A DNA stretch of 64,000 nucleotides from positions 62,001-126,000 of the forward strand of contig JAGYIG010000003.1 in assembly GCA_018402455.1 (NCBI GenBank). The letters are read 5' to 3'. The position numbers and the translations under genes are program-made. Shown in pieces: positions 55,714 through 64,000 of the stretch (the stretch's first letter is position 1; each line of letters starts with the position of its first letter). The notes below the pieces were generated by a model, which saw only the letters and a list, made by a program, of their open reading frames with translations, was not told the origin of the DNA and did not search any database. The DNA is from Opitutaceae bacterium. GTDB taxonomy: Bacteria > Verrucomicrobiota > Verrucomicrobiia > Opitutales > Opitutaceae.

Positions 55714-58700
55714 TCACAGCACTTTAATACGCTCCAAATTGGCCGAGCGCACTGCCAGCAGGCGCTCCGCCGCCACGGCATGATCTTCCCACCCGAGTTC
55801 GCGATAGAGCTCGATGCGTTGCTGCAGGAGGTCGGCATTCATCGGATCGTCGGCGATCTGCTCATTAAGGGTTTCCAGCGCGAGTCCAACCAGATCCGCG
55901 GCGCGGTAAAGTGAGGCCAATAACTTGGTGGAGTCCTCACTCCGTTCCGTTTCCCACCGCTGCAATTCCGCCCAACTCTGCCAAACCTCGTCAATGCGAC
56001 CGGCTCCCCGATGAATGTCTGTGCGGAGGCGGTTGATGGTGGCCAACGCTTCACGCTGCCGGGTCCACTCTTTTTCCTGCGCGGCAATTTGATCCCGGGC
56101 CGAAAGGTCACCGGGCAAGGCCACGGGCTTGGCTCCGAAAAAGCGGCTCACGCCTTCCGGATCGGCGAGCGCCTCCGCTTGGTCCAGCCAAGCCAGAATC
56201 TCTGCTTCCGCCGGAATGCTTTTTTCGATCGGGTTGGCTTCAGGGGCACCGGCGTCAGCCTCATCGGTCGCGGTTGTCTCCTCCCCGGCCTCCGGGCTGG
56301 GGAGCTTGCCCCACAGCTCACTGGCGAGGCCGGCGAGGATAGCGCCTTCAGTTGCGCGTTCGATCAGGATTGCCGGATCGTCCGGCCGCTCGGCCGCGAG
56401 CGCGTCCAGCAGAGCAGTGCGGCGCTCGACGATCTCCGCGTCCACCGACAAGCGGTGCTCGCGCACATAGGCCAGCTGCAGATCGTAGACCGAGTCGGCC
56501 AAGGTTTCAGTCGGGGTTTTAAGGTCGTCCGCCGGGGCGGACTTCGGATCTTGATCCGTGACGGCGCTCGGGACTTCGCCAGCGAGGTAGCGCAGCGGAA
56601 CCGCCGTGATTTCATCGTCAGTTTCCGTCTTAAAGGTCAGTTCGCCGCTCAAAAAGCTCGGACTTGGAGTCAAATCTTTGACCGCTTCCATGGCCGTGTT
56701 CTTCAGAAAGATGATTTCCTGACGATCGGCGACGAGGTTCATGGTGCCTCCCGGGCCACCGTGGAATATATCTTTTTCCCGGGCCATGATGGGCAGGGTC
56801 AGCGGGGCTTTCAGGGGAATGGAAAAGCGCAGCGGCAGGGTTTTCATGTTCTCGAGGATGCCGGGGAACAGCGTGGAGAGTTCCGTCACGATGGTCGATT
56901 TCCCCTTGGGGAAGTCGACCTCGCCGCGGGGGCCGCCAAAGCTCTGGTGCAAAACCGCGCCCGATTCGTGAACGACGCGATAACGCCATCCTGAAAAGCC
57001 TTCGAAGGCGTCGTAGTCGGTCGGAAACCACAACTTGGCCGACGTCGCCTTTTCGAAAGTGACTTCGTAAGTGAGCCGGAGATCCTGGTCCAACTTCTCC
57101 TCGGCCACCATGGGGGTGGCCGGCCGCTTCCCTCGTTCGTCGGAATGGAAGAGTTCGGTGGTTCGGGGCAGCCGCACCATAACAGCGTCGGTGAGTTTGG
57201 CTTCGACGGCAACATCGAGGTCCATGGGGGGGATGAACTCGATGGGCTGATAAGTCTGGTTGGGTTCAACGACAATGGGGTTGGAGGCAACTCCGACCCC
57301 GAACCACTCGAGCTCCAACTCCAGCTCCGCCGGGCCGACGGAGGTGAAGAACTGGTTAATCGCCACCTCCACCACCGATCCGGGCAGGACCTCGGCCTCG
57401 GCCGAGAATTCGTCCCCTTCTTCCAGCCAGGCGTAGGCTTCGGTCTGGTAAGCGCTGTAGGGCGTCTGCGCTCCCACGGCGACGACCTGAATCATGAATC
57501 CTCGCATGATCGGGTCCTCCGCTCGGTGTTTGGCCGTGACGTGTAATTTCTGCACGCCTGGGGGCACGTGGTAAAACCGCCGCGCCGTCACGGCCGGACT
57601 CAGGTTGATCGTTGTGCGATGCCGGCCCTTATCGAAAATCGCCGGATCGGCGGGCCGCACCACGGTGATCGGCAAGGACCAAGCCGGTCCCAAGGTCTCG
57701 GCCCCCGCAACCAAACCGTCGATGCGACTGGTCAGAATGCCGCCGTTGGTTTTTTCGGTGGGAGATTGCTCCGGTAGATTGGCAATGAACCGCACCCGTT
57801 CCCGGCCGTTGGCCATGTGCATGAAGTCCGCCACTTCGATCCAGTCGTCCGCAGGGCGCAGGGTGAAATCCGCCTCGAATGCCGCCCGGCTCGGCAGGTC
57901 AGTCGACTCGGTCCACAGCGGTCCGATGTCCGCGCTGAACTTCCGCCGCCGGTCGTTGATGGGCTCCCGCAGATAAACACCGCGGCCTTGATCCATAAAC
58001 GTGCCGCCCGAAACCCGTCGTTCGTAAAAAAGGTCGAACTCAGGGCGATCAGCCAGTTGCTGCAACTTGGCCCAGGCCCCGCCGGCGTGGACCATGCCGG
58101 CTCCGGTGGTGAAAACCGCTTCATCACGAATCGGAGTCGCGCCCAGCATCAACGCCTGGCGCATCAAGGCAGGTCGGGGATTCAGATCATTTTGTTTGGC
58201 GGCGCTGATCACCAACGCCGCCACGCCCGCAGCAGAGGGGGACGCCATGGAGGTGCCGTTATACATGCCAGCGGCACTGACCGTTTCCGCTGAAAGCGAA
58301 GCCCATGCCGCGCCGGGGGCCATGATGTCCACTCCGATATCGCCGTCCTTCGTCGGTCCCCGACTGGTGAACTGCAGGGCGGCGTCCGGACTGTCTTTGA
58401 TTGTGGAGTAGAGGATTTTGCCCATCTCGGCGCTGGCGTAAGCCCCGACGCCCAATACAAAATCGGCTTCGGCTCCCGCACTGCCCGCGGTGCTGAGCGC
58501 CGGGCCTTCATTGCCGGCCGACATGACGGTGAGAATGTCATAACTTTCCACCAGTCGGTTCATGACGGTGGAGAACAAATCGCTGCCATCCTGATTCGTG
58601 CTGGATCCGCCGAAACTGATGTTGGTCACATCCACGCCGTAGCTCGCCGCCGCCGCCAAGGCCCGCCGCTCGCCAATGCCGTAGGCGCTGCTGCCTACGC

Positions 58701-59691
58701 GGACATCGCCGATTTGCACGGAAAGAATGCGGGCCCCCGGAGCCACTCCGTTGCGCGCGGGATCGGCCGGATCATAGCCGGCGGCGATGCTGGCAACGTG
58801 GGTGCCATGGGCACCTCCGGTCGTGACGATGGAAAGCAGACGACCCTCTTCGTAAATCTGCACCCCAAAGGTGGCGTTGGTGATGGCATCAAACCGCGCA
58901 TACTCCCCGGCCACCCCATAGGGTCGCAGTATCACGTCATCGGTCAGGTCGCCATTGCGGTTGGTATCGATGACGACCTGCCAGTTGTCGCCATCGTGCC
59001 AGGTCACGCAGTCATAGACCACCCCGGGCCCGGAGCTGGCGTAGGCATCGTCCAACGCCTTTTTGGCCTGGGCCAAGGCGACGAGATTCTGCTCCTCGCG
59101 GGTCCGATCGTCCGGCGCCTTCGCCTCGGCCGCAACCAACGCTTCGTCTTCTTGTGCGGCCTCGGCGTGGCGGGTGACGCTGAGTTTGGCGTCCCACTGC
59201 GTTTGAATGTTTTCTTCCAAGCGAGCCAGGACGCGACGATTGAAAAGTTCCTTGGCCGGTTTGATCCCCACCCGAAACTGTCCTGTCGGATTGGTAATGC
59301 CTTCCGGTAGCACCAGCACCCGCCCGGTGCCTCCGGTTAAGGATCCGTCCTCCCCCGGTTCGAGGGGGTCCGACATTTTCACGTCCCCCGCTCCGGAACC
59401 ATCGATGATGTCGACAATCTTGCGCTCCCCGGTGGTGGTGACCTGCAGGTCCTTCGCCGCCGGATCCACTCCGGTATCAAAAACCGCAATGATGACCCCG
59501 CGACCGTCATAAGTCGGATTTTCGGCGATAAACTGGTCGGATCCCGTTTCCTTTTTGGGGATGAAGGCACTGCGCAGTAGATCGACGTCCGCCGATGCTC
59601 CTCCCGCATTCAGTACCCCCATCGCGATCACGGTGGCCCCCAGCAAGCGACCCCAGCGGATCACCGTAAAACTTAAGATATCAATCAGCAT
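55714..59691 (-). CDS. Exported tripeptidyl-peptidase II-like subtilase
   Basis: A 1325-residue S8-family protease. A signal peptide occupies residues 1-34 (GATVIAMGVLNAGGASA). The catalytic triad is D72 (VFDTGVDP), H295 (AHGTHVA) and S481 (NGTSMASP), with the oxyanion asparagine in SAGNEGP. The Asp-His spacing of about 223 and His-Ser spacing of about 186 match tripeptidyl-peptidase II (220 and 185 in the human enzyme), not ordinary subtilisins. Beta-rich domains follow, then helical repeats after about residue 1080. The start is the ATG at 59691. Periplasmic or surface protein degradation is the likely role. Confidence 0.88.
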   Translation of the reverse strand: MLIDILSFTVIRWGRLLGATVIAMGVLNAGGASADVDLLRSAFIPKKETGSDQFIAENPTYDGRGVIIAVFDTGVDPAAKDLQVTTTGERKIVDIIDGSGAGDVKMSDPLEPGEDGSLTGGTGRVLVLPEGITNPTGQFRVGIKPAKELFNRRVLARLEENIQTQWDAKLSVTRHAEAAQEDEALVAAEAKAPDDRTREEQNLVALAQAKKALDDAYASSGPGVVYDCVTWHDGDNWQVVIDTNRNGDLTDDVILRPYGVAGEYARFDAITNATFGVQIYEEGRLLSIVTTGGAHGTHVASIAAGYDPADPARNGVAPGARILSVQIGDVRVGSSAYGIGERRALAAAASYGVDVTNISFGGSSTNQDGSDLFSTVMNRLVESYDILTVMSAGNEGPALSTAGSAGAEADFVLGVGAYASAEMGKILYSTIKDSPDAALQFTSRGPTKDGDIGVDIMAPGAAWASLSAETVSAAGMYNGTSMASPSAAGVAALVISAAKQNDLNPRPALMRQALMLGATPIRDEAVFTTGAGMVHAGGAWAKLQQLADRPEFDLFYERRVSGGTFMDQGRGVYLREPINDRRRKFSADIGPLWTESTDLPSRAAFEADFTLRPADDWIEVADFMHMANGRERVRFIANLPEQSPTEKTNGGILTSRIDGLVAGAETLGPAWSLPITVVRPADPAIFDKGRHRTTINLSPAVTARRFYHVPPGVQKLHVTAKHRAEDPIMRGFMIQVVAVGAQTPYSAYQTEAYAWLEEGDEFSAEAEVLPGSVVEVAINQFFTSVGPAELELELEWFGVGVASNPIVVEPNQTYQPIEFIPPMDLDVAVEAKLTDAVMVRLPRTTELFHSDERGKRPATPMVAEEKLDQDLRLTYEVTFEKATSAKLWFPTDYDAFEGFSGWRYRVVHESGAVLHQSFGGPRGEVDFPKGKSTIVTELSTLFPGILENMKTLPLRFSIPLKAPLTLPIMAREKDIFHGGPGGTMNLVADRQEIIFLKNTAMEAVKDLTPSPSFLSGELTFKTETDDEITAVPLRYLAGEVPSAVTDQDPKSAPADDLKTPTETLADSVYDLQLAYVREHRLSVDAEIVERRTALLDALAAERPDDPAILIERATEGAILAGLASELWGKLPSPEAGEETTATDEADAGAPEANPIEKSIPAEAEILAWLDQAEALADPEGVSRFFGAKPVALPGDLSARDQIAAQEKEWTRQREALATINRLRTDIHRGAGRIDEVWQSWAELQRWETERSEDSTKLLASLYRAADLVGLALETLNEQIADDPMNADLLQQRIELYRELGWEDHAVAAERLLAVRSANLERIKVL

Positions 59692-59747
59692 GCGGAGAAA
59701 AAGGCGATCCGGTGCGCTCGCCGCAAGCACTGTCCTGCCATGTGGGG

Positions 59748-60569
59748 TCAACCGTTGACCGCGTCCGGCATCCGAAACTTGTCCCCGCAACCCAGCCTGT
59801 CCCGCAGGAAGCCTTGCAGGTCGTTCGGCAAGTCAGCCCGAAAAACCCGATCCACCCCGGCGGGTCGCAGATCGATCTCCGCGCAGTGGAGGGCCTGACG
59901 CGGCAGGAGCAGTGCTTCCGCGAGTTCCGGGGTGAACCCTTCCTCGATAAAGGTGAGAAAGTGCTGCGGATCCGGTCCGTAAATTTTGTCACCGACCACG
60001 GGGTGACCCAACCATAACGCGTGCGCCCGAATCTGGTGTTTCCGGCCGGTGTGCGGCCGGACTTCGGCCACAGTGAATCCATGCCGGGCAAGGAGCGGAC
60101 GAAACTCGGAAACAGCCGACTTGCCATCGGCCCGCACGGTGTCCTGCACGTGCACCGGACTGTTGATGTCCGGCCCCAGCGGTTGATCCACCACCACGGC
60201 ATGGGTAAACTCACCGGTGAGCACCGTCAGATACCGCTTGCCCACTTTTCGGGTCTGCATCGCCTGCTGCAAGCGACTCGCCATCGACGGGTTTTTGGCC
60301 ATGACCACGATCCCACTGGTCTCTCGATCCAACCGAAAAACGAGATGCACCATTTCCAATCCGGTGTATTCACGAGCGGCTCCGACCAGACTGGACGTGG
60401 GGCCGAATTTTGAAGGGTGACACACCACGTCGCCGGTTTTATTGACCACCAGCAGATCCTCATCCTCGAAAACGATCCACGTGCGCAACACCTCGGGCGG
60501 AATCAGGACCACCCGATCCTGTTTGACCGGACGCGAAGGCCACGGGCCGTAGGGGCGTTCTGGGATCAT
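59748..60569 (-). CDS. RluA-family rRNA/tRNA pseudouridine synthase
   Basis: A 273-residue pseudouridine synthase. The catalytic aspartate is in FRLDRETSGIVVMAK; the family motif is normally HRLDxxTSG, so the first His is replaced by Phe. RPHTGRKHQIRAHALWLGHPVVGD is the second signature. No S4 domain precedes the catalytic domain, so it is of the RluA/TruC type. The target uridine is not predictable. The start is the ATG at 60569. It lies between an SDR gene and the large protease on the same strand. Confidence 0.9.
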   Translation of the reverse strand: MIPERPYGPWPSRPVKQDRVVLIPPEVLRTWIVFEDEDLLVVNKTGDVVCHPSKFGPTSSLVGAAREYTGLEMVHLVFRLDRETSGIVVMAKNPSMASRLQQAMQTRKVGKRYLTVLTGEFTHAVVVDQPLGPDINSPVHVQDTVRADGKSAVSEFRPLLARHGFTVAEVRPHTGRKHQIRAHALWLGHPVVGDKIYGPDPQHFLTFIEEGFTPELAEALLLPRQALHCAEIDLRPAGVDRVFRADLPNDLQGFLRDRLGCGDKFRMPDAVNG

Positions 60570-60593
60570 CAAGGGTTGGGATTTGGCTCGAAA

Positions 60594-61400
60594 TTAAGCA
60601 CGACGCAGGTGGGACAGGATCGCCCCGCTCAGACGGGTGGCCAATCCCCACGGCAAGAAAGTCGCCAGCTTGGTCATGAATTTGTTGCTCCAACCGGTCA
60701 CGACGTGAGCCCGCTCGCGAGCCAATGCCACCAACGCTGCCGCCGCCACTTGATCCGGGGTCTGGGCCAGCCTTGAGGTCGGACCGCGCACCTGCATGCC
60801 GGCCCGATCGTGAAATGACGTTTGGGTCGAGCCCGGGCATACCGTCATCACCCGGACCGCCGTGCCGCGAAGCTCGTGCCGGAGGGCGTATCCCCAATGC
60901 AGCAGGAACGCCTTGGTGGCCCCGTAGGTTGCAATGAACGGGGTCGGTTGAAAGGCGGTGACGGATGCGACATTCATCACCGTTCCCCCGCGTTCCAGCA
61001 GGACAGGCATCAGCCCCGCCGTCAGATCAATGACCGCGTTCAAGTTGACCTCGATAATTTCCCGCTCGGCGGCGGCATCACTCCGGTGGAACTCGCCGTA
61101 GCGGCCGAACCCGGCGTTATTAATCAACAGAATGGGGCCAGTGAGCCCGACAGTTTCAAGAAATTCTAATACCTGCTCGATCGCCGTCGCACGAGAAGCT
61201 ACTTCACTGAGATCGACCGTGACCTGACGGCGCTTAAGCTCAGCTGAAAAGCCCTCCGGGGACCGCCGCGAAAGGTTGCAAATCGGCACGTCGGGGTTCA
61301 GCCTTTCGATGTGTTCGATAAACGATTTTCCAATTCCGGAAGATCCGCCGGTCAGGACGACCGATGCGAAGGGAAACGGATGGCGGAGGGGAAAGGACAT
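60594..61400 (-). CDS. Short-chain dehydrogenase/reductase (DltE/YqjQ-like)
   Basis: A 268-residue classical SDR. NAD(P) motif TGGSSGIG at about 17-24, NNAGFG, catalytic serine in VASVTA and YGATKAF as the YxxxK pair. The C-terminal region is membrane-proximal and basic. The substrate is unknown. The start is the ATG at 61400; a longer in-frame start overlaps the divergent hpf region. It is followed by the RluA-type gene 24 bp downstream. Confidence 0.88.
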   Translation of the reverse strand: MSFPLRHPFPFASVVLTGGSSGIGKSFIEHIERLNPDVPICNLSRRSPEGFSAELKRRQVTVDLSEVASRATAIEQVLEFLETVGLTGPILLINNAGFGRYGEFHRSDAAAEREIIEVNLNAVIDLTAGLMPVLLERGGTVMNVASVTAFQPTPFIATYGATKAFLLHWGYALRHELRGTAVRVMTVCPGSTQTSFHDRAGMQVRGPTSRLAQTPDQVAAAALVALARERAHVVTGWSNKFMTKLATFLPWGLATRLSGAILSHLRRA

Positions 61401-61467
61401 GCGGAGGGTCGGCTCGAGGCGGCTTCGGACTTTTTCGGTCAATCAACCCAAAAGGAAACAAAATAAA

Positions 61468-61842
61468 ATGAATGATATCCGTGAGAATGAACTCATCGTA
61501 TCCGGCATCCACTTGGACCTGACACCCTCGATTAAAACTTTCGTGCAGGAAAAAGCGGACCGCTTGTTTCGGCATGAAGAACGCATCAACCGGGTGCGCG
61601 TCGAAATCGAATTCGATGCCCGCCAAGATCCGGGACATCGGTTCACGGCGAAGGGCCATATTGAAATCCCCGGACCGGACATGAATGCCACCGTCACCAC
61701 CGACGAATGCCACAAGGCTGTATCCCTGTTGACCGATAAGCTTGATCGGATGCTTCGTCGTCGTTCCCGCTTTTTTAAAGTGAAACGCCACCGGACGGGT
61801 ATCACGGATGACGTATCTGGCCTACGCGCACTGATCACGTAG
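61468..61842 (+). CDS. hpf: Ribosome hibernation promoting factor HPF, short form
   Basis: A 124-residue protein that binds the 30S decoding region in resting cells. The beta-alpha-beta-beta-beta-alpha fold is evident (LIVSGIHLDLTPSIKTFVQEKADRL, then HIEIPGPDMNATVTTDECHKAVSLLTDKL). It lacks the C-terminal dimerisation domain of long HPF, so it would act like YfiA/short HPF. The start is the ATG at 61468 with an AAGGA ribosome-binding site 9 bp before. Divergent from the SDR gene. Confidence 0.9.
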   Translation: MNDIRENELIVSGIHLDLTPSIKTFVQEKADRLFRHEERINRVRVEIEFDARQDPGHRFTAKGHIEIPGPDMNATVTTDECHKAVSLLTDKLDRMLRRRSRFFKVKRHRTGITDDVSGLRALIT

Positions 61843-61952
61843 CGGTCGGCCTCCGGCCCGTGTTCCAGGTCCGCCCCGAAGCCGAGCGGTCGTCGTCACG
61901 CCACCCTAACCCGTTAGGGCGTTCGAGGCGGCCGGCAGGGCGCAACCACGAC

Positions 61953-61984
61953 GAAGCCCGTGTCGCGGAGCGAACACGGGCTTC
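61953..61984 (-). terminator. Hairpin downstream of tRNA-Arg
   Basis: An 11-bp perfect stem GAAGCCCGTGT / ACACGGGCTTC with a 10-nt loop lies 5 bp past the tRNA 3' end. No T-run follows on the minus strand, so it may be a processing or attenuator-type structure rather than a full intrinsic terminator. A second small hairpin (CCCTAAC..GTTAGGG) lies near 61903-61918. Confidence 0.55.
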
Positions 61985-61988
61985 AAAG

Positions 61989-62065
61989 TGGTACACCCGA
62001 AGGGAGTCGAACCCCTAACCTCTTGATTCGTAGTCAAGCACTCTATCCAGTTGAGCTACGGGTGC
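61989..62065 (-). tRNA. tRNA-Arg (anticodon ACG)
   Basis: 77 nt including an encoded CCA. The cloverleaf is complete: acceptor GCACCCG pairs with CGGGTGT (one G-U), the anticodon stem CTTGA/TCAAG holds the loop CTACGAA with anticodon ACG, and the T-loop is GGTTCGACTCC-like. An ACG anticodon is expected to be edited to ICG by TadA to read CGU, CGC and CGA. Confidence 0.97.
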
Positions 62066-62199
62066 ATCGAGGAACGAAGACCAAGAAACCTTTGAAGAGG
62101 CAGCGCAAGCGCATATTTGAAGGTTTCCCGGTTCACCCCCAGCAAAGGCGGGTTCGTTTTACTCTGGCGTGTTGAAACCTGGTTGCTTGTGTTTTCCCC

Positions 62200-63345
62200 A
62201 TGTCGGATTCGGCCGCTTCCTCCCCTCGCCTTTTGACGGAACGCCAACGGAAACTGGCGGGTTTCGCCATTGGGTTTGTTTCCTTGGCCGTCATCCTTTG
62301 GCTGCTCGGAATAACTTTCGGTCTGCTGGCCCAATTCATCGGGCATTTTTCCGGTGTGCTCTGGCCCATCACGGCAGCCGGGATTGCCGCCTTGGTCATG
62401 CGACCCGCCGTCGCGCTGCTTGAGGAGCGTTTGCGGATGTCCCGGATCGCTTCGGTCGTCGTGCTCTACACCCTGGTCGGGCTGGCCTTTGGTGGATTTC
62501 TCCTGCTGATTATCCCCGCGATTGTACGTCAGCTGCTCGACTTTATCGCATTCGTGCCCATCGGCTGGGAGCGTGCCCGCGTGGTGGTGGAAGCCAACTA
62601 TCCGGCCTGGGTCGAGGTGGCTCAACGCTACTCCGAAAACGAAACGATCAAGAGTGCATTTCATTCCCTCACGGGCGAGCTGCGGGACCTGTTATCCGGA
62701 GCGATCCCGTCCCTCAAGGCGGCGGGGGCCGGCGCCATGGGCGTGTTCGGCTTTGTGGCCTCACTGGCGATTGTGCCCATTTATCTGTTTTTCTTTCTGC
62801 TCTCGCACCGTGACCCCACCAAGGGACTCGGCCGTCAGTTGACGTTTTTGGGCGAAGAGGTGCGGGAGGACATCGTCTTTCTGGTGAAGAATTTTATCGA
62901 TATCGTCGTATCCTTTTTTCGAGGCCAGCTCCTCATCGGCCTGATCATGGGGCTGTTGCTGACCTTGGGCTTTTGGGCCATCGGCCTGAAATTCGCCCTC
63001 ATTCTTGGTCTCACGCTAGGCATCCTGAACATCATTCCCTACCTCGGGACGATCGTGGGACTCAGCCTCACCCTGCCCTTGGCCTTCTTTCAAACCGAAG
63101 GCGGTTGGGTATTGGTCGCCTTGACCTTAGCGGTGTTCATCCTCGTGCAGAATATTGAAGGTTGGTTTCTGACGCCGCGCATCATGGGCCAACGCACGGG
63201 CCTGCATCCGGTGATCATCATCTTTGCGGTGTTCTTTTGGGGCACCGCCTTCGACGGTATTCTGGGCATGATTCTGGCCATTCCGCTCACGGCCTTTTTT
63301 GTCACCGCGTGGCGGTTGGCGCGGCAGAAATATCTCTCGGTCTGA
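62200..63345 (+). CDS. AI-2E/PerM-family membrane transporter
   Basis: A 381-residue integral membrane protein with about seven to eight hydrophobic segments. The family pattern is clear: an N-terminal pair of helices, a hydrophilic amphipathic middle (about 110-180), and the conserved GLTLGILNIIPYLGTIVG and LTPRIMGQRTGLHPVIII helices. Members include the AI-2 exporter TqsA and Na+/H+ antiporter-like proteins; the substrate is not deducible. The start is the ATG at 62200. It is 134 bp from the divergent tRNA gene. Confidence 0.9.
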   Translation: MSDSAASSPRLLTERQRKLAGFAIGFVSLAVILWLLGITFGLLAQFIGHFSGVLWPITAAGIAALVMRPAVALLEERLRMSRIASVVVLYTLVGLAFGGFLLLIIPAIVRQLLDFIAFVPIGWERARVVVEANYPAWVEVAQRYSENETIKSAFHSLTGELRDLLSGAIPSLKAAGAGAMGVFGFVASLAIVPIYLFFFLLSHRDPTKGLGRQLTFLGEEVREDIVFLVKNFIDIVVSFFRGQLLIGLIMGLLLTLGFWAIGLKFALILGLTLGILNIIPYLGTIVGLSLTLPLAFFQTEGGWVLVALTLAVFILVQNIEGWFLTPRIMGQRTGLHPVIIIFAVFFWGTAFDGILGMILAIPLTAFFVTAWRLARQKYLSV

Positions 63346-63368
63346 GCGAAAAATCCGGTTGCTTGATC

Positions 63369-63632
63369 ATGCCAGAGTCTCCTCCCGAATGCGCCAACTG
63401 TGGGGCCGAAATCCCGGCCGGATCGCGGGCTTGCCCGGAATGTGGAGCCGACGAACACACGGGCTGGCGGGACTTGGACATCTACGGTGGGCTTGATCTT
63501 CCCGATGAAGACGGGGCCGAGGCGGGAGCATCCTCCGGCAACCCGCCCTCGCGGGAGTTGCCGTGGTATTGGTGGGCCACCGGGATCGCGGTCATCATTG
63601 GCTTCATCCTTATGGTCATGGGAGCGAGGTGA
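63369..63632 (+). CDS. Zinc-ribbon single-span membrane protein
   Basis: An 87-residue protein. The N-terminal zinc ribbon CANCGAEIPAGSRACPECG binds zinc through two CxxC pairs. An acidic linker is followed by one membrane helix (YWWATGIAVIIGFILMVMG) at the C-terminus, giving a tail-anchored topology with the zinc ribbon in the cytoplasm. The function is unknown; such proteins occur widely in Verrucomicrobiota. Its stop overlaps the GTG start of the next gene (GTGA). Confidence 0.75.
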   Translation: MPESPPECANCGAEIPAGSRACPECGADEHTGWRDLDIYGGLDLPDEDGAEAGASSGNPPSRELPWYWWATGIAVIIGFILMVMGAR

Positions 63633-64000
63633 GCACCGCGGGCTGGGAGGTTCGTCGGCGCAACGGGATTTGGCTGCCGCAAATGGGGTGGCACCTTGAC
63701 GCGCCCCATCCGGCTCCCCGGGCCGTGGTTTCCCATGCCCATTTCGACCACGTGGCCCGGCATGATGAAGTGATCTGCACCCACCCAACCGCGAAGCTCA
63801 TCGCTGCTCGCGGTGCGCGGTTGGGCCCGACTATTCGGGCGGTGGACTTTGATGAACCCATCCGGCTAACCCCGCAAGCCACCGCCACCCTGGTTCCCGC
63901 CGGCCATGTTCTTGGATCCGCCCAGGTGTTGATCGAGCACTCCGCTTTCGGGCGGTTGCTTTATACCGGCGATTTTAAAACCCGCCCCTCCCGCACCGCC
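63629..64000 (+). CDS. MBL-fold exonuclease (ligase-associated or beta-CASP type), 5' part
   Basis: The first 124 codons of a metallo-beta-lactamase nuclease, cut by the right edge. The zinc site is VVSHAHFDHVARHDE (HxHxDH), with AGHVLGSAQVLIE and LLYTGDFKTRPSR further on, typical of the mRNA/DNA end-processing exonuclease group. The GTG start overlaps the previous stop. Similar proteins sit beside ATP-dependent DNA ligase in a repair cassette in many bacteria; the following sequence would show whether that is the case here. Confidence 0.82.
   Translation, partial: MSTAGWEVRRRNGIWLPQMGWHLDAPHPAPRAVVSHAHFDHVARHDEVICTHPTAKLIAARGARLGPTIRAVDFDEPIRLTPQATATLVPAGHVLGSAQVLIEHSAFGRLLYTGDFKTRPSRTA

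Noticed and set aside
1-64000. CRISPR arrays, rRNA genes, transposases, integrases or prophage genes
   Set aside because: None seen: no regularly spaced repeats, no rRNA signatures and no recombinase-type reading frames on either strand.

Overview
This 64 kb window reads as ordinary chromosome of a high-GC bacterium. The most likely source is Verrucomicrobiota, order Opitutales (an Opitutaceae-like organism). That placement is inferred from gene content: an mcsA-mcsB-clpC operon outside the usual Firmicutes setting, several FSLIEL-type and minor prepilins, a DUF5069 protein, classical menaquinone genes (menF, menD, menB), and a CBS-containing type II pyrophosphatase. There is no phage, integrase, transposase, CRISPR array or rRNA operon. 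One tRNA gene is present (tRNA-Arg, anticodon ACG).

Layout. 1-2 kb: der (cut by the left edge), a class I aminotransferase and an Lrp/AsnC regulator, all on the minus strand. 2-8 kb: ffh, a 640-bp gene-poor stretch, an AbrB/Doc toxin-antitoxin pair, an APC permease, a secreted amidohydrolase and a YqeY protein. 8-15.4 kb: the menaquinone block menF-menD and menB, split by an opposite-strand beta-propeller gene, then metG. 15.5-21.6 kb: a NarL-type two-component pair followed by a minor-prepilin cassette. 21.6-31.6 kb: rdgB, ribD, an MBL hydrolase, leuB, alaS, alkC, a DUF5069 gene and an unusually long ispH. 31.6-36.2 kb: an outer-membrane-type protein, then a three-gene parA operon with two unrecognised partners. 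36.3-41.5 kb: a two-domain creatininase-like protein, and a solute-binding protein plus ABC ATPase without a permease. 41.5-49.3 kb: hpt, a crystallin/DUF4214 protein, clpC-mcsB-mcsA, a class IV aminotransferase and a prepilin. 49.4-64 kb: a CBS/DRTGG pyrophosphatase, glnS, a receiver protein, gltX, an M14 peptidase, a 1325-residue tripeptidyl-peptidase II-like protease, a pseudouridine synthase, an SDR, hpf, tRNA-Arg, a PerM-family protein, a zinc-ribbon membrane protein and a cut MBL nuclease.

Most neighbouring genes are independent housekeeping functions. Clear functional units are menF-menD (ATGA overlap), the sensor kinase/regulator pair (ATGA overlap), the toxin-antitoxin pair (overlapping stop and start), mcsA-mcsB-clpC, the prepilin cassette and the parA operon.

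Three conserved genes (the Lrp regulator, menD and glnS) are each broken by a net shift equivalent to one missing base inside a G/C-rich stretch. Finding three in one window makes base-calling error more likely than true gene loss. The best candidates for undescribed biology are the parA three-gene operon, the IspH N-terminal extension, the secreted TPPII-like protease and the creatininase with a dead duplicate domain.
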